Positions 60,603 through 62,725 of a stretch of 62,725 nt of DNA are shown here, piece by piece (positions within the stretch are counted from its first letter, which is position 1; every line of letters starts with the position of its first letter). This stretch comes from an uncultured Bacteroidia bacterium (lineage in GTDB: Bacteria; Bacteroidota; Bacteroidia; NS11-12g; UBA955): assembly GCA_943789135.1 (NCBI GenBank), contig CALSSY010000004.1:1-62725 (forward strand), given 5' to 3'. Below the pieces are notes generated by a model. That model saw only the letters and a list, made by a program, of their open reading frames with translations. It did not search any database and was not told the origin of the DNA. Both the position numbers and the translations under genes were made by a program.

Positions 60603-61554
60603 AAGCGAATTTATTTATCCCCAATTCAATTGACTCTTGCATTCTATTGAAGATTTCATCATAAGACCTAGGTGCAAAATCCTTGCCCGTCATTGCTTGG
60701 TACAACTCAACATAACGCCCAGAAATTTGGTCGATCATTTCTACCGTCATTTCAGGCATAATTTGACCTTCTTTTCCCTGAAATCCTTGAGACATGAGCC
60801 ACTCTCTCACAAACTCTTTACTTAGTTGTTTCTGAGGTTTTCCTGCCTTTTGTAAATCGTCATAGGTATCCAGGTAAAAGAAACGAGACGAATCTGGAGT
60901 GTGAATTTCATCAATCAACATCAAATCATCGTGAAACATTCCAAACTCATATTTGGTATCGACCAAAATCAATCCTCGATGCTTTGCATATTCCACACCG
61001 CTTTTATATAACATTAATGCTTTATCGTATAATGCATTTAAAGTCTTTTTAGGAAGGAGTTTCCGTTTTAATATTTCATCGTAACTGATATCTTCATCGT
61101 GACCACTAGCCGCTTTGGTAGCAGGTGTAATTATGGGTTCTGGAAAGGGGTCGTTCTCATTTAATCCCTCAGGAAGTTGCACTCCACAAAGAACTCTTCC
61201 CCCTGAGTTGTAAACGCGCCAAGCGTGACCTGTCAGATAACCTCGAATCACAAACTCAATTGGAATAGCATCGCATTTTCTTCCAATTGTGACTTGTGGA
61301 TCTGGATTGGATATTTTCCAATTAGGAATGATATTTTGGGTATGATCTAAGAAAAGGTTAGCTACCTGGGTTAAAACTTGGCCTTTAAAAGGAATACTTT
61401 TTGGTAATACATGATCGAATGCAGAGATTCTATCACAGGCAACAACCACTAGTAAGTCATTCGAAATTGTGTAAACATCACGAACTTTACCTCGGTAAAA
61501 ATTCGTCTGGTTCTTAAAAAAGAAATTTGTAGCTGTAAGAGATTGGGGTTGCAT
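60601..61554 (-). CDS. purC: Phosphoribosylaminoimidazole-succinocarboxamide synthase
   Basis: PurC (SAICAR synthase) joins aspartate to CAIR with ATP in purine synthesis. At 317 residues it belongs to the longer type. It has the start TNFFFKNQTNFYRGKVRDVYTI, RISAFDHVLPKSIPFKG, and the ATP and substrate loops VIRGYLTGHAWRVYNSG and KYEFGMF. The ATG at 61554 directly follows the phoH stop (TAAATG), so they form one transcript. Confidence 0.95.
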   Translation of the reverse strand: MQPQSLTATNFFFKNQTNFYRGKVRDVYTISNDLLVVVACDRISAFDHVLPKSIPFKGQVLTQVANLFLDHTQNIIPNWKISNPDPQVTIGRKCDAIPIEFVIRGYLTGHAWRVYNSGGRVLCGVQLPEGLNENDPFPEPIITPATKAASGHDEDISYDEILKRKLLPKKTLNALYDKALMLYKSGVEYAKHRGLILVDTKYEFGMFHDDLMLIDEIHTPDSSRFFYLDTYDDLQKAGKPQKQLSKEFVREWLMSQGFQGKEGQIMPEMTVEMIDQISGRYVELYQAMTGKDFAPRSYDEIFNRMQESIELGINKFA

Positions 61555-62503
61555 TTATTCTTCGTTTGCTTTTTCGTATGCGTTTATTATTTCTTTAACC
61601 AATCGATGTCTAACAACATCGTTGGTATCGAGTTCAATGATACTTATTCCTTCTATATTTTTCAAAATTTTCAAGCGCGCGATATAAACCGCTTTGCTGT
61701 TTCTTTGGCAAATCAATTTGGGTTAAATCGCCGGTAATTATAAGCTTTGCATTAGGTCCCATGCGCGTCAAGAACATTTTAAGTTGTAATTCTGTGCTAT
61801 TTTGAGCTTCATCTAATATGACATAGCAATTATCTAATGTCCTGCCTCGCATAAAAGCAAGTGGGGCAATCTCAACGGTACGACTTTCTACCATGCTCTT
61901 TAATTTATCGCCTGGAATCATGTCTTCCAGAGCATCATACAATGGTCGCAGATAAGGGTCTATTTTCTCTTTTAAATCACCTGGTAAAAAACCTAAGTTT
62001 TCTCCCGCCTCTACTGCCGGTCTCGTGAGGATAACTTTTCTAACTTCTCGATTCTTAAGAGCCATGACTGCAATTGCCACTGCTGTGTAGGTTTTACCCG
62101 TTCCTGCAGGTCCAATTGCGAAAATTATATCGCTCTTTTGCGATACATCCAACATTTTATGTTGGTTCTTGGTTTTTGCTCTGATTTTCTGGCCTCTTGT
62201 TCCAATGAACAAGACATCCTTGGTATTATCTAAAGGCAACTCACCTGTTTCTGATATATCCAATGCTTCCTGGATTATATTTTCAGTTAACTCTTTTCTG
62301 GTTGTGTACAATTTTTCTAACACTCGCATTCCAGATTGAAATTCTAGAATACTTCTTTCGTCTCCAAATACTTTAATCTCATCGCCTCTAGCTACCAATT
62401 GAAGTTTTGGGTATTTTCTCTTTAGTAAATTCAAATGGGCATTTTGAGGCCCATAGAACATTTGAGGGTTGATAAATTCTAGCTGGTAGATAAATTCTGT
62501 CAA
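61555..62503 (-). CDS. PhoH family ATPase, with an apparent 1-base insertion near the end
   Basis: A PhoH/YbeZ-type P-loop protein linked to RNA metabolism and ribosome maturation. Walker A GPAGTGKTYTA, the QTxxG-like LTRPAVEAGENLGFLPGD and Walker B VILDEAQNS are intact. The long frame ends at 61634 with an aberrant tail after GLYRALENF. Deleting one base at about 61675 instead gives LKILKNIEGISIIELD followed by NDVVRHRLVKEIINAYEKANEE and a stop at 61555, the conserved PhoH C-terminus, for 315 residues in total. Its stop abuts the purC ATG. Confidence 0.92.
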
Positions 62504-62529
62504 GGGATTTGAATTATTTTTACAAATAT

Positions 62530-62725
62530 ATGCAAAGCGCAGACGCGAACCGACAACTTTTGGTACATTATTGGTGCGATTATGGTTCTCAAACCATTGA
62601 TTTCACCTTAGCCCAAGCTGCGCTGCACAATGCATTCCCCAATTCCTCTATTATTTACAGCCCACTCGTCATGGAGCCTGGCAACCTAAGGGAACAAGCC
62701 ATTATCTTAAAACAGTTCAAAGATG
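62530..62725 (+). CDS. Start of a probable SAM hydroxide adenosyltransferase-like protein (partial)
   Basis: An open frame from ATG 62530 to the window end gives 65 residues with no stop. CDYGSQTIDFTLAQAAL and IIYSPLVMEPGNLREQAIILKQF follow the pattern of SAM_HAT N-termini (usually TDFGxxDxYV, then a P-x-N-x-x-x-A segment), the family that includes chlorinase/fluorinase and SAM hydrolase. The first motif is divergent (CDYG for TDFG). It is divergent from phoH with a 26-base gap. The rest lies outside the window, so this call rests on the N-terminus alone. Confidence 0.55.
   Translation, partial: MQSADANRQLLVHYWCDYGSQTIDFTLAQAALHNAFPNSSIIYSPLVMEPGNLREQAIILKQFKD

Noticed and set aside
1..62725. 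tRNA, rRNA, CRISPR, insertion sequence, phage or toxin-antitoxin genes
   Set aside because: None seen: no cloverleaf-like segment with CCA-type ends in the gaps, no regularly spaced repeats, no transposase or integrase motifs. Short gaps make missing genes unlikely, but tRNA scanning could not be run.

Overview
The window is a dense, AT-rich chromosomal segment of a Bacteroidota bacterium, most likely Flavobacteriia/Flavobacteriales. Evidence: an LpxC-FabZ fusion, a long lepB, proteins with C-terminal type IX secretion (T9SS) sorting domains, a short NuoG without the molybdopterin half, a DnaX that lacks the zinc-module cysteines, and repeated Bacteroidota-type -7 boxes (TAnnTTTG) just upstream of start codons. 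No rRNA, tRNA, CRISPR, insertion sequence, integrase or phage gene was seen; nearly every base is coding, and no gene-free gap exceeds about 180 bases. It reads as core genome rather than an accessory island.

Layout. 1-9.7 kb: the end of an aminotransferase, heptose-phosphate kinase (hldA), a POT peptide transporter, the lipid A genes lpxD / lpxC-fabZ / lpxA, an orphan ABC ATPase and a large FG-GAP T9SS-secreted protein. 9.7-17.6 kb: murF, then nuoA-H on the minus strand, ending abruptly after nuoH without nuoI-N. 17.6-26.5 kb: a secreted CxxCH protein, mltG, dapB-lepB, an outer-membrane Wzi/RemB-like barrel, asparaginase, pyrB-pyrR and an EVE protein. 26.5-33.7 kb: a LexA-like regulator, pdhA, a TPR membrane protein, ribH, a DUF349 protein, a degenerate methyltransferase, a thioesterase and a YihY protein. 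33.6-38.6 kb: a DUF721/DciA-like protein, an APC permease and a Cys-rich protein / HMA lipoprotein / TonB receptor set that looks like metal acquisition. 38.5-47 kb: a DUF2520 protein, a ccm-type cytochrome c maturation operon (ccmC-D-E-F) translationally coupled to proline dehydrogenase, and dnaX. 47-54 kb: thioredoxin-like protein, SDR, MarC, glycosyltransferase, dapD, a DPP-IV-type S9 peptidase and HMG-CoA lyase. 54-62.7 kb: a small HTH regulator, a LytTR two-component system with a small membrane protein, an LTA-synthase-like sulfatase, an NHL/PKD T9SS protein, purC, phoH and the start of a SAM_HAT-like gene.

The strongest structural signal is a set of twelve apparent single-base frameshifts in eight genes (nuoH, nuoE, proline dehydrogenase x2, dnaX x2, thioredoxin-like, LTA-synthase-like x2, NHL protein x2, phoH). 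Restoring one base at each gives full-length family members whose lengths come out as exact codon multiples. Because essential genes are hit and several sites are homopolymers, consensus indel errors are the likeliest cause. They cluster at 12-14.6, 44.9-47.5 and 58-61.7 kb. Several starts sit only 4-8 bases after a -7 box, suggesting leaderless or near-leaderless mRNAs. I did not find a clearly undescribed multi-gene system; the best candidates for a second look are the metal-uptake trio, the small membrane protein fused in operon to the LytTR sensor kinase, the extended CcmC, and the truncated nuo operon.
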